The notes under the pieces: generated by a model | The model's input: the letters and a program-made list of their open reading frames with translations, nothing else | The model's database searches: none | What the model was told of the DNA's origin: nothing | Assembly: GCA_016869975.1 (NCBI GenBank) | Contig: VGCZ01000004.1 | Coordinates: 89,041-153,040 of the forward strand | Length of the DNA: 64,000 bases | Origin: Alphaproteobacteria bacterium | Lineage (GTDB): Bacteria; Pseudomonadota; Alphaproteobacteria; Reyranellales; Reyranellaceae | Reading direction: 5' to 3' | Shown: piece by piece, positions 32,424 to 42,952 of the stretch | How positions within the stretch are numbered: position 1 is the stretch's first letter | How the letters are laid out: the number at the start of each line of letters is the position of its first letter | Translations under genes and position numbers: made by a program

Positions 32424-33143
32424 TCATGAGGCGCGGCGCTGTTCCCCGGGGGACACGGCTCTGATGGTGGGGTTCGCCCCGGCGAGTTCAGGGGTGGCCG
32501 CGGCGGCCGTCGCGGCGATGTCCAGAACCCGCCACCGCGCGACCGCGTTGGCGCCGGCGACCGTGGTGCCCTTGTCGTAGACGCGACCGTAATCGACCTG
32601 GCGCATGAAGCGCTCGAGGAAACCCGCGAAACCGCGCAGGCCGTCGACCCTGAAATGCCCGTAGTGGCAGTCGAACAGATGGTAACGGTCGCCCTCGCGC
32701 TGCGCGGCGAGCGCGTGGACGCGACCGGCGCGGTTCATCTCGAAATAGTACAGCCCGTCGCCGTAGGAGAGCCGGCCGAGCACCAGGCGCGCGTTGATCG
32801 GCTGGGTCGTGTGCATGTAGCGGCGATCGTTCACCGCCACGCCGTACTGGCGCAGCACGGTCTCGACCCGCGGCAGCACGCGTTGACCGACGCTGCGGCA
32901 GATCGCCTGGTCGCGCAGCACCTCGGCCGGCGCGCCCTCGGACACCGGAGCCTCCGGCTCGCCACGCATGTCGAATGCGAAGTCCTGGTCCCAGGCGCGC
33001 TTGCCGATCCAGGTCAGGGCATAGCCGACGCCTTCGCTCAGCGACGCCCAGCCTTCGTTCATGGCGTAGACGAGCTCGCCCCGCGCCAGCGCGTCGAGCT
33101 GGATCTGGCCCCACGGAAACGCCCCGTTCTCCATGCTGATCAC
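32424..33143 (-). CDS. YopT/C58-like paralogue lacking the catalytic Cys
   Basis: A 239-residue protein clearly related to its downstream neighbour (RGELVYAMNEGWASL, VETVLRQYGVAVNDRRYM, SYGDGLYYFE). The His (VHALAAQR, residue 143) and Asp (YHLFDCHYGHF, residue 158) are kept. The position of the nucleophile reads SEGVGYALTWIG, with Gly38 in place of Cys. I checked the reading frame, and the change is not due to a frameshift. It is likely a pseudoenzyme, perhaps an inhibitor, regulator or binding partner of the intact copy. Both are probably in one transcript. Confidence 0.55.
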   Translation of the reverse strand: MISMENGAFPWGQIQLDALARGELVYAMNEGWASLSEGVGYALTWIGKRAWDQDFAFDMRGEPEAPVSEGAPAEVLRDQAICRSVGQRVLPRVETVLRQYGVAVNDRRYMHTTQPINARLVLGRLSYGDGLYYFEMNRAGRVHALAAQREGDRYHLFDCHYGHFRVDGLRGFAGFLERFMRQVDYGRVYDKGTTVAGANAVARWRVLDIAATAAAATPELAGANPTIRAVSPGEQRRAS

Positions 33144-33226
33144 GCTCTCCCCGTCGCCACGTTCTTACGAGATGGCGCGGACAATACCAAGGGTCACGGG
33201 AGGCGCTGTTACCGGCGCGACAGGGG

Positions 33227-34231
33227 TCAGGCGGCGCGTTCGGCGGCCAGGCTCTCACGCAACCCGGCGACGATCTCGAAGGAGCGCAGGCGCGCCTGGT
33301 GGTCGAAGATCTGACTGGCGATCATGACCTCGTCGACGCCGGTCTCCGCGATGAAGGCGGCGAGGCCGCGTCTGACGGTGTCGGGCGAGCCGACCACGGC
33401 GCGCCGCTGGGCGTGCTGCACCTGGGCCTTCTCGCGCGGCGTCCAGTATGTATCCATGTCGTCGATCGGCGGCTGCAGCGGCGTGGGCGTGCCGCGGCGC
33501 AGATTGATGAATTGCTGCTGCGCCGAGCTGAACAGCCGGCGCGCCTCGGCGTCGGTGTCGGCGGCGAAGGTCGAGACGCCGGCCAGGGCGTAGGAACGCT
33601 GCAGATACTCCGAGGGCTTGAACTCGTCGCGGTAGATCTTCAGCGCCTCGAGCAGGTAGTCGGGCGCGAAATGCGAGGCGAAGCCGAAGGGCAGGCCAAA
33701 ATGGGCCGCGACCTGGGCGCCGAACAGGCTGGAGCCCAGGATCCAGACCGGCACGTTGAGGCCCTCGCCGGGCACGGCGCGCACCGCCTGGTTGGGGATC
33801 GCCGGCCGGAACCAGGCCAGCAGCTCCTGCACATCCTGCGGGAAATTGTCGGCCGCGTTGAAGTAGCGGCGCAGCGCCTGGGCGGTGCGCTGGTCGGTGC
33901 CCGGCGCGCGGCCCAGCCCGAGGTCGATGCGGCCGGGATAGAGCGATTCCAGGGTGCCAAACTGCTCGGCGATCATCAGCGGCGCGTGGTTGGGCAGCAT
34001 GATGCCACCGGAGCCGACGCGGATGGTCTTGGTGCCCTCCGCGACATAGCCGATAGCGACCGCCGTGGCGCTGCTGGCGATTCCCGGCATGTTGTGATGT
34101 TCCGCCAGCCAGTACCGTTTGTAGCCCCATGTCTCGGCGTGCCGGGCGAGGTCGCGGCTGTTGTGCAGCGCCTGACGGGCGTCGGAGCCGGCGAGGATCG
34201 GCGACAGGTCGAGAACGGAGAACTCAATCAC
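33227..34231 (-). CDS. LLM-class flavin-dependent oxidoreductase (YhbW/luciferase-like)
   Basis: A 334-residue TIM-barrel flavoenzyme. [51 protein letters not shown] and [29 protein letters not shown] are standard for the YhbW/MsnO8 subgroup. The GTG at 34231 starts the first barrel strand ([10 protein letters not shown]). It is divergent from the DHA2 transporter, 149 bases away. The gap shows no obvious promoter. Substrate unknown. Confidence 0.88.
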   Translation of the reverse strand: MIEFSVLDLSPILAGSDARQALHNSRDLARHAETWGYKRYWLAEHHNMPGIASSATAVAIGYVAEGTKTIRVGSGGIMLPNHAPLMIAEQFGTLESLYPGRIDLGLGRAPGTDQRTAQALRRYFNAADNFPQDVQELLAWFRPAIPNQAVRAVPGEGLNVPVWILGSSLFGAQVAAHFGLPFGFASHFAPDYLLEALKIYRDEFKPSEYLQRSYALAGVSTFAADTDAEARRLFSSAQQQFINLRRGTPTPLQPPIDDMDTYWTPREKAQVQHAQRRAVVGSPDTVRRGLAAFIAETGVDEVMIASQIFDHQARLRSFEIVAGLRESLAAERAA

Positions 34232-34380
34232 GGAACCTGCCCCTGCAACGCGCTCAACGCAGATATGGGATGCCCGGGGCGCAGCGCCAATTCCTTTGCG
34301 CCCGCCGCCCGGCCGCCGCAGTGTAGACGGCAAGGGGCGACGGATGGAAACCCGCATGTGCGACACGATGGCGAGCTGAG

Positions 34381-35874
34381 ATGGGCGCCATCACCGGCCG
34401 GCAGTGGCTGACGCTTCTGACGGTCCAGTTCACGACGATCCTGTTCGGGCTGACTGCCACCTCGGTGACGGTGATCCTGCCGCAGCTCAAGGGCGCGCTG
34501 TCGGCGACGCAGGACCAGATCTCCTGGATCCTGACCTTCAACCTCGTCGCCACCGCCGTGGCCACGCCGCTGACCGGCTGGCTGGCGGCCAAGCTGGGCT
34601 GGCGCGTACTGATGGTGTCGTCGGTGATCGGCTTCACCGCCGCCTCGGTGCTCTGCGGCATGGTCAGCACCCTGGAAAGTCTGCTGCTGCTGCGCGTCAT
34701 CCAGGGCGCCTTCGGCGCGCCGATCTTCCCCATGGGCCAGGCGATCTTGCTGGGCAGCTTCGAGCGCCACCAGCATCCCTTCATCATCATGATGTGGGGC
34801 GTGGGCGGCGTGATGGGCCCGATCATCGGCCCGACCTTCGGCGGCATGGTGAGCGAGCTGATCTCCTGGCGCTGGACCTTCTTCCTGATCGCACCGTTGG
34901 GCGTGATCGCGGGCTTCCTGGCGGCGGCCGTGCTGACCGACCGCGAGAAGGGCATGCGCCGGCCGCTCGACTTCACCGGCTACATCTTCCTCGGCATCGC
35001 CATCGCCGCCTTCCAGCTCATGTTCGACCGCGGCCAGCGCAACGACTGGTTCGACTCTGCGGAGACCGTCATCGAGTGCGCGCTGGCGGCGGTGTTCTTC
35101 GTCATGTTCCTCATCCACATGCGCACGACATCGACGCCGCTGGTCGAGCCGGCGACCTTCGCCGACCGCAACTTCGTCGTCGGCGCCACGGTGGCGATCA
35201 TCATGGGCATGCTGCAATACGTGCCCATGGTGCTGTTCCCGCCCATGCTGCAGGAGCTGCGCGGCTATCCCGACGGCATCATCGGCCTGCTGGTCGCCTC
35301 GCGCGGGCTGGGCAATTTCGGCTCGTTCTTCATCGTCGCGCCGCTCACCCGCATCAGCCCGCGCTTCTGCCTGTTCCTCGGCTTCTCGATCCAGGCCGTG
35401 GCGGCGATCTGGATGGGCTCGCTCGACATCAATCTGAGCACATCCGACGTGATGTTCACCAACATGCTGCACGGGCTGGGCTTCGGGCTCAGCTACACGC
35501 CGATGGCCGTGCTCGCCTTCTCCACCCTGCCCGGCAGCCTGCTCACGCAAGGCAACGCGATCTTCGCGCTGGTGCGCATGCTGGGCAGCAGCATCTTCAT
35601 CTCGATGACGCTCGTGGTCTTCACCCACTCCGTCGCCGAAGCCAGCGTCAACCTCACCACCTACATCAACGCGCTGCGCGTCGACGCGCTGCTGCCATGG
35701 ACCACGACCTACGGTGCGCTGGGCAGCGTCGCGACCTACGACCGCTTGGCCAACGAGGTGCAGCGCCAGGCCGGCATGATCGGCTACATCAACGCCTTCC
35801 ACCTGATGACGGCGATCACCATCGCCGCCGCGCCGCTGGCGTTCCTGTTCGCGCCGAGAGGCGCGGCGCGTTGA
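34381..35874 (+). CDS. DHA2-family MFS transporter (EmrB/QacA type)
   Basis: A 497-residue membrane protein with about fourteen hydrophobic helices. [29 protein letters not shown] covers the conserved loop between helices 2 and 3, and [25 protein letters not shown] is the DHA2 antiporter motif around helix 5. It should export drugs or toxic intermediates using the proton gradient. No membrane-fusion EmrA protein is adjacent. It ends six bases before a convergent small gene. Confidence 0.9.
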   Translation: MGAITGRQWLTLLTVQFTTILFGLTATSVTVILPQLKGALSATQDQISWILTFNLVATAVATPLTGWLAAKLGWRVLMVSSVIGFTAASVLCGMVSTLESLLLLRVIQGAFGAPIFPMGQAILLGSFERHQHPFIIMMWGVGGVMGPIIGPTFGGMVSELISWRWTFFLIAPLGVIAGFLAAAVLTDREKGMRRPLDFTGYIFLGIAIAAFQLMFDRGQRNDWFDSAETVIECALAAVFFVMFLIHMRTTSTPLVEPATFADRNFVVGATVAIIMGMLQYVPMVLFPPMLQELRGYPDGIIGLLVASRGLGNFGSFFIVAPLTRISPRFCLFLGFSIQAVAAIWMGSLDINLSTSDVMFTNMLHGLGFGLSYTPMAVLAFSTLPGSLLTQGNAIFALVRMLGSSIFISMTLVVFTHSVAEASVNLTTYINALRVDALLPWTTTYGALGSVATYDRLANEVQRQAGMIGYINAFHLMTAITIAAAPLAFLFAPRGAAR

Positions 35875-35880
35875 TCAAGA

Positions 35881-36198
35881 TCAGGGCAGCGCCATCGTCT
35901 CGAGATACGAGACCGGAATCTCCGCCTTGTTCTTGTATTCGTCGAACGCGCCGAGACCAGGTTTCATCGCGGTGGCGACATTGCGGAAGTGAAAATCGAT
36001 CTTGTCGCGGTTCACCAGCACCATGCTGCGAACCTTGAAGTACATCGCCGGCTGCCCGGTGATGCGCGAAATGTCGTCCTTGTTGGTCGATTCGAAGTCC
36101 GTCCAGAAGCTGTCCTTGCGCACGGAGCCAAGAATCGCGGCGCCATAGTGGAACAGCTTGATGGTGGGGCCCGGCCCGCCGAGAATCGGTTTGACCAT
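35881..36198 (-). CDS. Small protein of unknown function
   Basis: A 105-residue protein with GAGGAGGCGCGG directly upstream of the ATG at 36198. It is soluble, with no signal peptide and no motif I recognise. A stretch TGQPAMYFKVRSMVLVNRDKIDFHFRN looks like beta-strands. Codon use and the strong ribosome site support a real gene. It is convergent with the DHA2 transporter and downstream of the binding-protein gene. Confidence 0.6.
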   Translation of the reverse strand: MVKPILGGPGPTIKLFHYGAAILGSVRKDSFWTDFESTNKDDISRITGQPAMYFKVRSMVLVNRDKIDFHFRNVATAMKPGLGAFDEYKNKAEIPVSYLETMALP

Positions 36199-36250
36199 CC
36201 GCGCCTCCTCGATGCTCAAGCCACAACCTAGCGGAGTAGCGGCCCGGCGC

Positions 36251-36976
36251 CTAGGCCGGCGGCGCGACCGAGAGGCCGACGACCTTGTGCTTCTCGATCA
36301 GGCTCTTCACGAAGCCTGACTTCTTCGCTTCCTCGACGAAGCTGCGCAGGAACGCCGCGCCGGCCTCGTTCGTCTTGGCGGTGCCGATGGCCTGCTGCAC
36401 GGCAGTGAACTGGCCGTCGAGGATGCGCGAGCCGGGCACCTTCTGCACGTCGCTCAGCAGGCGCGGCTTCAGGCCGGCCATGGCTTCGAGCTTGTCGTTG
36501 ACGAAGAGGTTGAGGGCGCCGTCGAGGCCCTCGGTGCGCACCAAGGTGGCGTTCTTGATGTTGCGTTCCAGCCAGAGGTCGTAGGCGCTGCGCGCGGAGA
36601 CCGCGATGCGCACGCCCTTGCTGTCGACCTCGGTGACGCTCTTCAGCGTCGAGCCTGCCGGCACGAGGTAGGTGGCCTCGATCTCGACGTACGCGGCGGT
36701 GAAGGTGATCTTCTGCGCCCGCGCCGGCTCGGCGCCGATCAGGCCGATATCCCAGGTGTTGGTGCCGCCGTGATCGGCCAGCTCGCCCGGCGTCTTGTAG
36801 GGCAGGTACTTCACCGGCACGCCCAGTCTCTCGGCGATCGCGGCGGCCATGTCGGGGGAGACGCCGGCCGGGTCGCCTGACGGCGTCTTGCCCGTGACCA
36901 ACAGGAAATTGCCCATGTTGATGGCGGCGCGCAGGACGCCCGTGGGCGCGAGTTGGGCGGCGAGTTCATGCGGCAT
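36251..36976 (-). CDS. Family 3 extracellular solute-binding protein (amino-acid type)
   Basis: A 241-residue two-lobe binding protein: GVLRAAINMGNFLLVTGK, GVSPDMAAAIAERLGVPVKYLPY, WDIGLIGAEPARAQKITFTAAYVEIEATYLV and the later VRIAVSARSAYDLWLERN. This resembles polar amino-acid ABC receptors. No signal peptide is visible from the ATG at 36976, and the longer frame to 37048 does not supply one. So it may act in the cytoplasm or be wrongly started. No permease or ATPase is near. It is divergent from the flavin oxidoreductase gene. Confidence 0.8.
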   Translation of the reverse strand: MPHELAAQLAPTGVLRAAINMGNFLLVTGKTPSGDPAGVSPDMAAAIAERLGVPVKYLPYKTPGELADHGGTNTWDIGLIGAEPARAQKITFTAAYVEIEATYLVPAGSTLKSVTEVDSKGVRIAVSARSAYDLWLERNIKNATLVRTEGLDGALNLFVNDKLEAMAGLKPRLLSDVQKVPGSRILDGQFTAVQQAIGTAKTNEAGAAFLRSFVEEAKKSGFVKSLIEKHKVVGLSVAPPA

Positions 36977-37064
36977 GGTGGCGTTCCCCCTCTTGGCCCC
37001 GCAGTGGAGCCTTGAAACCGGCGCCGATTCAACCGTCAATGCGGGCATCCGGAGGAGATCACCT

Positions 37065-38339
37065 ATGAAGCGGATGAAATTCGGCGCCTTCCTCGCCCCG
37101 CATCACCCCGTCGGCGAGCATCCCACCCTGCAGTTCCAGCGCGACCTCGAATTCGTCGAGCATCTCGACCACTACAATTACGACGAGTTCTGGTGCGGCG
37201 AGCATCACTCCAGCGGCTGGGAGATGATCGGTTCGCCCGAGATGTTCCTCGCCGCCGCCGCGATGCGCACCAAGCGCATCAAGCTGGGCACCGGCGTGGT
37301 CTCGCTGCCCTACCATCACCCGTTCAACGTCGCGCAGCGCATGGTGCAGCTCGACCACATGAGCCACGGCCGCGCGATCTTCGGTTCGGGTCCGGGCGCC
37401 CTGCCCTCGGACGCGCGCACCTTCGGCATCGACCAGGTGCTGCTGCGCGACCGCCAGGACGAGGCGCTGGGCGTGATCGTGCGCCTGCTCAATGGCGAGC
37501 GCTTCAGCTATCAGTGCGACTGGTTCCAGATCAACGAGGGCCAGCTCCAGCTGCTGCCGCTGCAGGACACGCTGCCGATGGCGGCGGCCTCCTCGATCAG
37601 CCCGTCCGGTATGCAGCTCGCCGGCAAGTACGGCATGGGCGTGCTGTCGATAGCGTCCACCTCGCAGGAAGGCCTGTCGGCGTTGCCGGTGCAGTGGAGC
37701 TTCGCCGAGGAAGCGGCGAAGAAGCACGGCAAGACCGTCGATCGCAAGGATTGGCGCGTGCTGGTCTCGTTCCATCTCGCGGAGTCGGCCAAGGACGCCG
37801 AGCGCGAGGCGCTCGACGGGCTGTGGTGGTGGCACAACGAGTACCGCGTGCGCGTGCTGGGCCAGCTCGGCGCCGTGGCGGTACCCGATCGCTACGAGCT
37901 GATGGCGCAGGTGCGTGGCGCCGGTGGCGGTGGCGCCGGCGCCTCGGTGGTCGGCACGCCCGACCAGCTGGTGGCGATGATCAAGAACCTGCAGAAGGTT
38001 ACCGGCGGCTTCGGCACCGTGCTGGGCTTCGCGCATGACTGGGCCAACCGCGAAGCCACCTTGCGCTCCTGGGAGCTGTTCGCGCGCTACGTGATCCCCG
38101 AGCTCAACGGCTACACGGTGAACCAGAAGGTCTCCGCCGAGTTCCTGGCGTCGCACCAGGCCGAGCTGATGAAGGGCCGCGCCGAATCGATCCGCGCCAC
38201 CGTGAAGGGCAACGAGAAGGCGCAGGCGGCGCTCGCGGTGACGATGAAGAACATGGCCGCCGCGCAGCAGGCCGGCGGCTTCCGCCCCGGCTCGCTGCCG
38301 CCGATGGAGGAGATGAAGAAGGTCGGGTCGGACGACTAG
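37065..38339 (+). CDS. LLM-class flavin-dependent monooxygenase (limonene-monooxygenase-like)
   Basis: A 424-residue luciferase-fold enzyme. MKRMKFGAFLAPHHPVGEHP at the start, FWCGEHHSSGWEMIGSPEMFLAAAAMRTKRIKL, GTGVVSLPYHHPF and HGRAIFGSGPGALPSDARTFG identify the group described as limonene monooxygenase-like. GGAGGAGATC lies before the ATG at 37065. A 64-base family-A palindrome follows its stop, then a Bug receptor gene. Confidence 0.88.
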   Translation: MKRMKFGAFLAPHHPVGEHPTLQFQRDLEFVEHLDHYNYDEFWCGEHHSSGWEMIGSPEMFLAAAAMRTKRIKLGTGVVSLPYHHPFNVAQRMVQLDHMSHGRAIFGSGPGALPSDARTFGIDQVLLRDRQDEALGVIVRLLNGERFSYQCDWFQINEGQLQLLPLQDTLPMAAASSISPSGMQLAGKYGMGVLSIASTSQEGLSALPVQWSFAEEAAKKHGKTVDRKDWRVLVSFHLAESAKDAEREALDGLWWWHNEYRVRVLGQLGAVAVPDRYELMAQVRGAGGGGAGASVVGTPDQLVAMIKNLQKVTGGFGTVLGFAHDWANREATLRSWELFARYVIPELNGYTVNQKVSAEFLASHQAELMKGRAESIRATVKGNEKAQAALAVTMKNMAAAQQAGGFRPGSLPPMEEMKKVGSDD

Positions 38340-38343
38340 CAAG

Positions 38344-38407
38344 TGTCATCCCGAGCGTAGCGAGGGATCCAGGTTGCTCTGGATCCCTCGCTACGCTCGG
38401 GATGACA
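38344..38407. repeat. REP-like palindrome, family A, copy 2
   Basis: TGTCATCCCGAGCGTAGCG and CGCTACGCTCGGGATGACA are perfect arms, with AGGGATCCAG-GTTGCT-CTGGATCCCT in the centre. It is the most symmetrical copy in the window and lies between two plus-strand genes. Confidence 0.85.
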
Positions 38408-38428
38408 AACAAGAACAGGGAGGGGGTG

Positions 38429-39411
<983 letters not shown>

Positions 39412-39415
<4 letters not shown>

Positions 39416-40107
39416 AAAGCTTCCACGTCCTGAGCGGTGGCGCCGCGCAAGCCCTCGTCGAATCGCTGCGCCCGACCTTCGAGCGGGCGACCGGCCATCG
39501 CATCGAGGGCAGCTTCGGCGCCGTCGGCACGATACGCGACAAGCTGCTGGCCGGCGCGCCCGCCGATCTGGTGATCCTGACCTCGACGCTGATCGCCAAC
39601 CTCGAGCGCGACGGCCATGTCGTGTTCAACTCGGCGAAGAATATCGGCAAGGTCGAGACCGCGATCGCCGTTCGTCGCCGCGACGCCGCGCCGGCGATCG
39701 GCAGCGCCGACGCACTGCGCGCGGCGCTACTGGACGCCGACGAGATCCATCTGCCCGACCCGACATCGGCGACCGCCGGTATCCACTTCGCCAAGGTGCT
39801 GCGCGAGCTAGGCATCGCCGACCGAGTCGCCAGCCGGCTGCGTGCCGCGCCCAACGGCCGGACGGCGATGCGCGCGCTCGCGGCGTCCAAGAGCGACCGC
39901 CCGATCGGCTGCACCCAGGTCACCGAGATCCTCGCCACGCCGGGTCTGGACCTCGTGGCGCCGCTGCCGCCGAGCTGCGCCTTGCGAACAACCTACACCG
40001 TCGCCATCGGGATCCGCGCGCAAGCGGCCAACGAGGCCGCGCGCTTCATCGCTATGCTGACCTCGGAGCCGGGCCGCGAGGCGCGCAGCGAGCTGGGCTT
40101 CGTTTGA
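39412..40107 (+). CDS. ModA-like periplasmic-binding-fold protein (family 11 substrate-binding domain)
   Basis: A 231-residue protein starting at a GTG that overlaps the Bug gene. FHVLSGGAAQALVESLRPTFERATG and GAPADLVILTS resemble molybdate-type binding proteins, and LPDPTSATAGIHFAKVLRELG matches the second lobe. No signal peptide is present, unlike ordinary ModA. A relative with the same layout is at 60695-61429. It may bind an oxyanion or small acid in the cytoplasm. Function is uncertain; the coupling suggests it works with the Bug protein. Confidence 0.78.
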
Positions 40108-40113
40108 GCGCTG

Positions 40114-40172
40114 GGCGCGCGCCACTCCAGCGGCGCGTCAGGGCAAGACGCGCCGCCGGAGCGGCGCGCCCC
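40114..40172. terminator. Large GC hairpin between convergent genes
   Basis: GCGGCGCGTC and GACGCGCCGC form a perfect 10-base stem with a 7-base loop, extended outward by GGCGCGC and GGAG pairings. It fills the gap between the ModA-like gene and the RraA-like gene and shares words with the hairpin at 14723-14760. Likely bidirectional stop. Confidence 0.5.
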
Positions 40173-40180
40173 GACCAAGG

Positions 40181-40900
40181 CTACTTCCCGCCGCGTGCCT
40201 TCTTCCACGCCTCGTAGTCGCGCTTGGCTTCGTCGCCGGCGACCGGGAAGAGTCCCTTGAGCGGGCGGCCCTTGGCCACCTCCAGCTCCGCCCAGCTTTC
40301 GTACTCGTAGTTCTTCAGAGCCTCGTCGGCCACGGCCTCGACGATATCGGGCGGGATCACCAGCACGGCATCGCGGTCGCCGACCACGATGTCGCCGGGA
40401 TAGACGGCGACGCCGCCGCAGGCGATCGGCAGCTGCAGGTCCATCGGCCGATGCACGATCGGGCTGGGCGGCGAGGACGGGCGGCGGTGATAGGCCGGCA
40501 GGCCGGTCTTGAAGACGCCATTGGTGTCGCGGAAGCCGCCATCGGTGACGATGCCCGCGGCGCCACGCGCCTTGAGGCGGCCGATATAGAGATCGCCGGC
40601 CGAGGCGGCGCGCGAGTCGCCCCGCGAGTCGATCATCAGCACGTGGCCCGGCGGACACTCCTCCATCGCCTGCGGCTGGACCATCGAGCGGTTGGTCGAA
40701 TTCGGGCCATCCTTGTCCTCGCGCGAGGGGATGAAGCGCATGGTAAAGGCGATGCCGACCATCGCCGGCTGCTCGGGCCGCAGCGGCCATACATCGTAGA
40801 GGGTCATCGACTTCAGGCCGCGGCGGTTGAGCACGCCGGTCAGGGTCGAGGTGCCGACGCGGGCCAGCGTCTCATGCAGATCGGAACTCAGGGCGTTCAT
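40181..40900 (-). CDS. RraA-family protein (4-hydroxy-4-methyl-2-oxoglutarate aldolase-like)
   Basis: A 239-residue member of the RraA/HMG aldolase fold. HVLMIDSRGDSRAASAGDLYIGRLKARGAAGIVTDGGFRDTNGV is the core motif, with the Gly-x-x-x-x Asp region and the Arg-Asp pair needed for metal and pyruvate binding. VYPGDIVVGDRDAVLVIPP is the C-terminal signature. In catabolic settings such proteins are usually aldolases acting on 4-carboxy-4-hydroxy-2-oxo acids, not RNase E regulators. It is divergent from the VOC protein gene. Confidence 0.85.
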   Translation of the reverse strand: MNALSSDLHETLARVGTSTLTGVLNRRGLKSMTLYDVWPLRPEQPAMVGIAFTMRFIPSREDKDGPNSTNRSMVQPQAMEECPPGHVLMIDSRGDSRAASAGDLYIGRLKARGAAGIVTDGGFRDTNGVFKTGLPAYHRRPSSPPSPIVHRPMDLQLPIACGGVAVYPGDIVVGDRDAVLVIPPDIVEAVADEALKNYEYESWAELEVAKGRPLKGLFPVAGDEAKRDYEAWKKARGGK

Positions 40901-41048
40901 GGGCGTCTTTCTCTCCCCAGGGGTTGGCGGCCGATTGTGTCACCACCCACCCCCAAGACCATAGGCCATTGACGCGATTGTGCGACGGCGGAGGGTCTAG
41001 CCGCCCTGCGCGGGCGGGAGTACCATGGCGCCAATTAGGGAGTTCCCG

Positions 41049-41630
41049 ATGACCGCAAAACCCATGGCGCCCGCCGGCGTCAACCACATCGTCCTCAACG
41101 TCCGTAACCTTGAGGAATCGCACCGCTTCTGGACCGAGGTGGTGGGCTTCGAGCAGGTCGGCGAATTGACGCCGACCGAGAAACGGCCCAACCCGCCGAA
41201 GATGCGCTTCTACAGCGCGCCCGGTAACCCCAAGGGCCATCTCAACCACCACGACGTGGCGATCGTCGAGAACCGCGACCTGCCGCCGCCACCCGAGAAC
41301 TGGTCGATGTTCGGCGGCGGCTTCGCCGTCAACCACATCGCCATCGGCTTCCCGACGCGCGAGGCGTGGCTGGCGCGGCTGGAGCATCTGCAGGCGAAGG
41401 GCGTGAAGTTCGGCCGCCGCGTCAACCACGGCATGACGCACAGCCTCTACATCAGCGACCCCAACGGCTACGGCGTCGAGCTGCTCTACGAGCTGCCGCA
41501 CGAGGTCTGGGGCGGCGACATCAACGGTGCGCTGAACTACGTCGAGGTCCTGCCCACCGAGGGCAAGGAAGCGCTGATCGACTCCGAGAAGAATCCGGTG
41601 TTCCGCAAGGAAGCGGTTCCGGCCGAGTGA
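41049..41630 (+). CDS. VOC-family (glyoxalase/extradiol dioxygenase) protein
   Basis: A 193-residue protein with paired beta-alpha-beta-beta-beta units. GVNHIVLNVRNLEESHRFWTEVVGFE holds the first metal His, NHIAIGFPTREAWLARL the second, and SLYISDPNGYGVELLYELP the Glu. This is consistent with a type I ring-cleavage dioxygenase or glyoxalase-like enzyme. The ATG at 41049 has AGGGAG upstream. It is followed by a 160-base palindromic region and an LLM oxidoreductase gene. Confidence 0.85.
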   Translation: MTAKPMAPAGVNHIVLNVRNLEESHRFWTEVVGFEQVGELTPTEKRPNPPKMRFYSAPGNPKGHLNHHDVAIVENRDLPPPPENWSMFGGGFAVNHIAIGFPTREAWLARLEHLQAKGVKFGRRVNHGMTHSLYISDPNGYGVELLYELPHEVWGGDINGALNYVEVLPTEGKEALIDSEKNPVFRKEAVPAE

Positions 41631-41631
41631 T

Positions 41632-41790
41632 CCCTTCTCCCCGCGAAGGCGGGGAGAGGGTGGCGCGAAGCGCCGGATGAGGGGCTTCGCGATCGTCCAA
41701 CGGGCAGTGTCTTCGCTGGGAGACCGCCAAGCCCCTCATCCGCCTCGCTGCCGCTCGGCACCTTCTCCCCGCCTGCGCGGGGAGAAGGAA
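41632..41790. repeat. Composite palindromic element, family B
   Basis: The outer arms are CCTTCTCCCCGCG and CGCGGGGAGAAGG, and inside lies GGATGAGGGGCTT paired with AAGCCCCTCATCC. This gives a nested inverted repeat of about 160 bases that resembles a small non-coding mobile element. It separates the VOC gene from the next monooxygenase gene. I see no gene in the 176-base gap. Confidence 0.7.
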
Positions 41791-41806
41791 TTTGAGGATT
41801 TCCCCC

Positions 41807-42877
41807 ATGCATTTCGGCATCGCGCTGCCCACGGCGGCGGATTCGTGGAAGATCGTGCGGCGCGCCGAGGAGCTCGGCTTCTCGCACGCCTGGTTCTACG
41901 ACACGCAGATGCTGAGCGCGGATTGCTTCGTCGCCATGGGCGCCGCGGCGGTCCACACCAGCCGCATCCGGCTCGGCACCGGCGTGCTGGTGCCCTCGAA
42001 CCGCATCGCGCCGGTCACCGCCAACGCCATCGCCACACTCAACCAGCTCGCCCCTGGACGCATCGATTTTGGCGTCGGCACCGGCTTCACCGCGCGTCGC
42101 GCCATGGGCTTCGGCGCGATGAAGATCAAGGATATGGAGACCTACATCGCCCAGGTCTACGGCCTGCTGCGCGGCGAGATCGTCGACTTCGAGATGGAGG
42201 GTCAGCGCAAGAAGATCCGCTTCCTCAATCCCGAACTCCCGCTGTTCAACACCAAAGACCCGATCAAGCTGCACCTCTCCGCCTTCGGCCCGCGCACCCG
42301 CGCGCTGACGGCGAAGCTCGACGCCGGCTGGATCGACTTCGTCGGCAATGTCGACACCGGCATCCGCGAGGTGCAGGCGATGCGCACGGCGTGGACCGAG
42401 GCCGGCCGCGCCATCGGCGATCTCGAATCCACCGCCTTCGCGCTGGGCTGCGTGCTGGCCGACGGCGAGCCCGCCGATTCACCGCGCGCCATGGCGCAGG
42501 CCGGACCGCGCGCCGCCGTCATGCTGCATCGCGCCGCCGACGAGGCGATCTCGGGCCTCAAGCCCGGTATCGCCATGCCGACCAGCGGCAGACCCGAGGT
42601 CGACGGCTACATCGAGCTCGCCCGAAGCTTCGAACCCAAGGACGCGCCCTACCTGCGGAACCATCGCGGCCATCTGATGTTCGTGAAGCCCGAGGAGAAG
42701 CGCTTCGTGACCGCCGAGCTGATCAAGGCGACGTCGTTCACCGCCAGCGAGCGCGAGATCATCGAGCGCATCCTGAAGCTGCGCGACGCCGGCTACACCC
42801 AATTCACCATCCAGCTCGTCCCCGGCCACGAAGCCGCGATCGACGACTGGGCGCGGATTCGCAAAGCCGTCGGCTGA
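41807..42877 (+). CDS. LLM-class (F420-dependent-like) oxidoreductase
   Basis: A 356-residue luciferase-fold protein. MHFGIALPTAADSWKIVRRAEELGFSHAWFYDTQ, SRIRLGTGVLVPSNR, APGRIDFGVGTGFTARRAMG and LHLSAFGPRTRALTAKLDAGWIDFVG fit the F420-type or FMN-type group. The ATG at 41807 begins the first barrel strand. A family-A palindrome follows its stop. Cofactor choice cannot be decided from sequence by eye. Confidence 0.85.
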   Translation: MHFGIALPTAADSWKIVRRAEELGFSHAWFYDTQMLSADCFVAMGAAAVHTSRIRLGTGVLVPSNRIAPVTANAIATLNQLAPGRIDFGVGTGFTARRAMGFGAMKIKDMETYIAQVYGLLRGEIVDFEMEGQRKKIRFLNPELPLFNTKDPIKLHLSAFGPRTRALTAKLDAGWIDFVGNVDTGIREVQAMRTAWTEAGRAIGDLESTAFALGCVLADGEPADSPRAMAQAGPRAAVMLHRAADEAISGLKPGIAMPTSGRPEVDGYIELARSFEPKDAPYLRNHRGHLMFVKPEEKRFVTAELIKATSFTASEREIIERILKLRDAGYTQFTIQLVPGHEAAIDDWARIRKAVG

Positions 42878-42885
42878 CACCACTC

Positions 42886-42950
42886 TGTCATTCCGAGCGC
42901 AGCGAGGAATCCAGGAGTGGCCTGGATTCCTCGCTGCGCTCGGAATGACA
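42886..42950. repeat. REP-like palindrome, family A, copy 3
   Basis: TGTCATTCCGAGCGCAGCG and CGCTGCGCTCGGAATGACA are perfect arms around AGGAATCCAG...CTGGATTCCT. It sits between convergent genes, two bases before the phytanoyl-CoA dioxygenase stop. Confidence 0.85.
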
Positions 42951-42952
42951 GG

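Noticed and set aside
40181..40900. Regulator of RNase E (RraA proper)
   Set aside because: The catabolic setting and the extended length favour the aldolase branch of the family.
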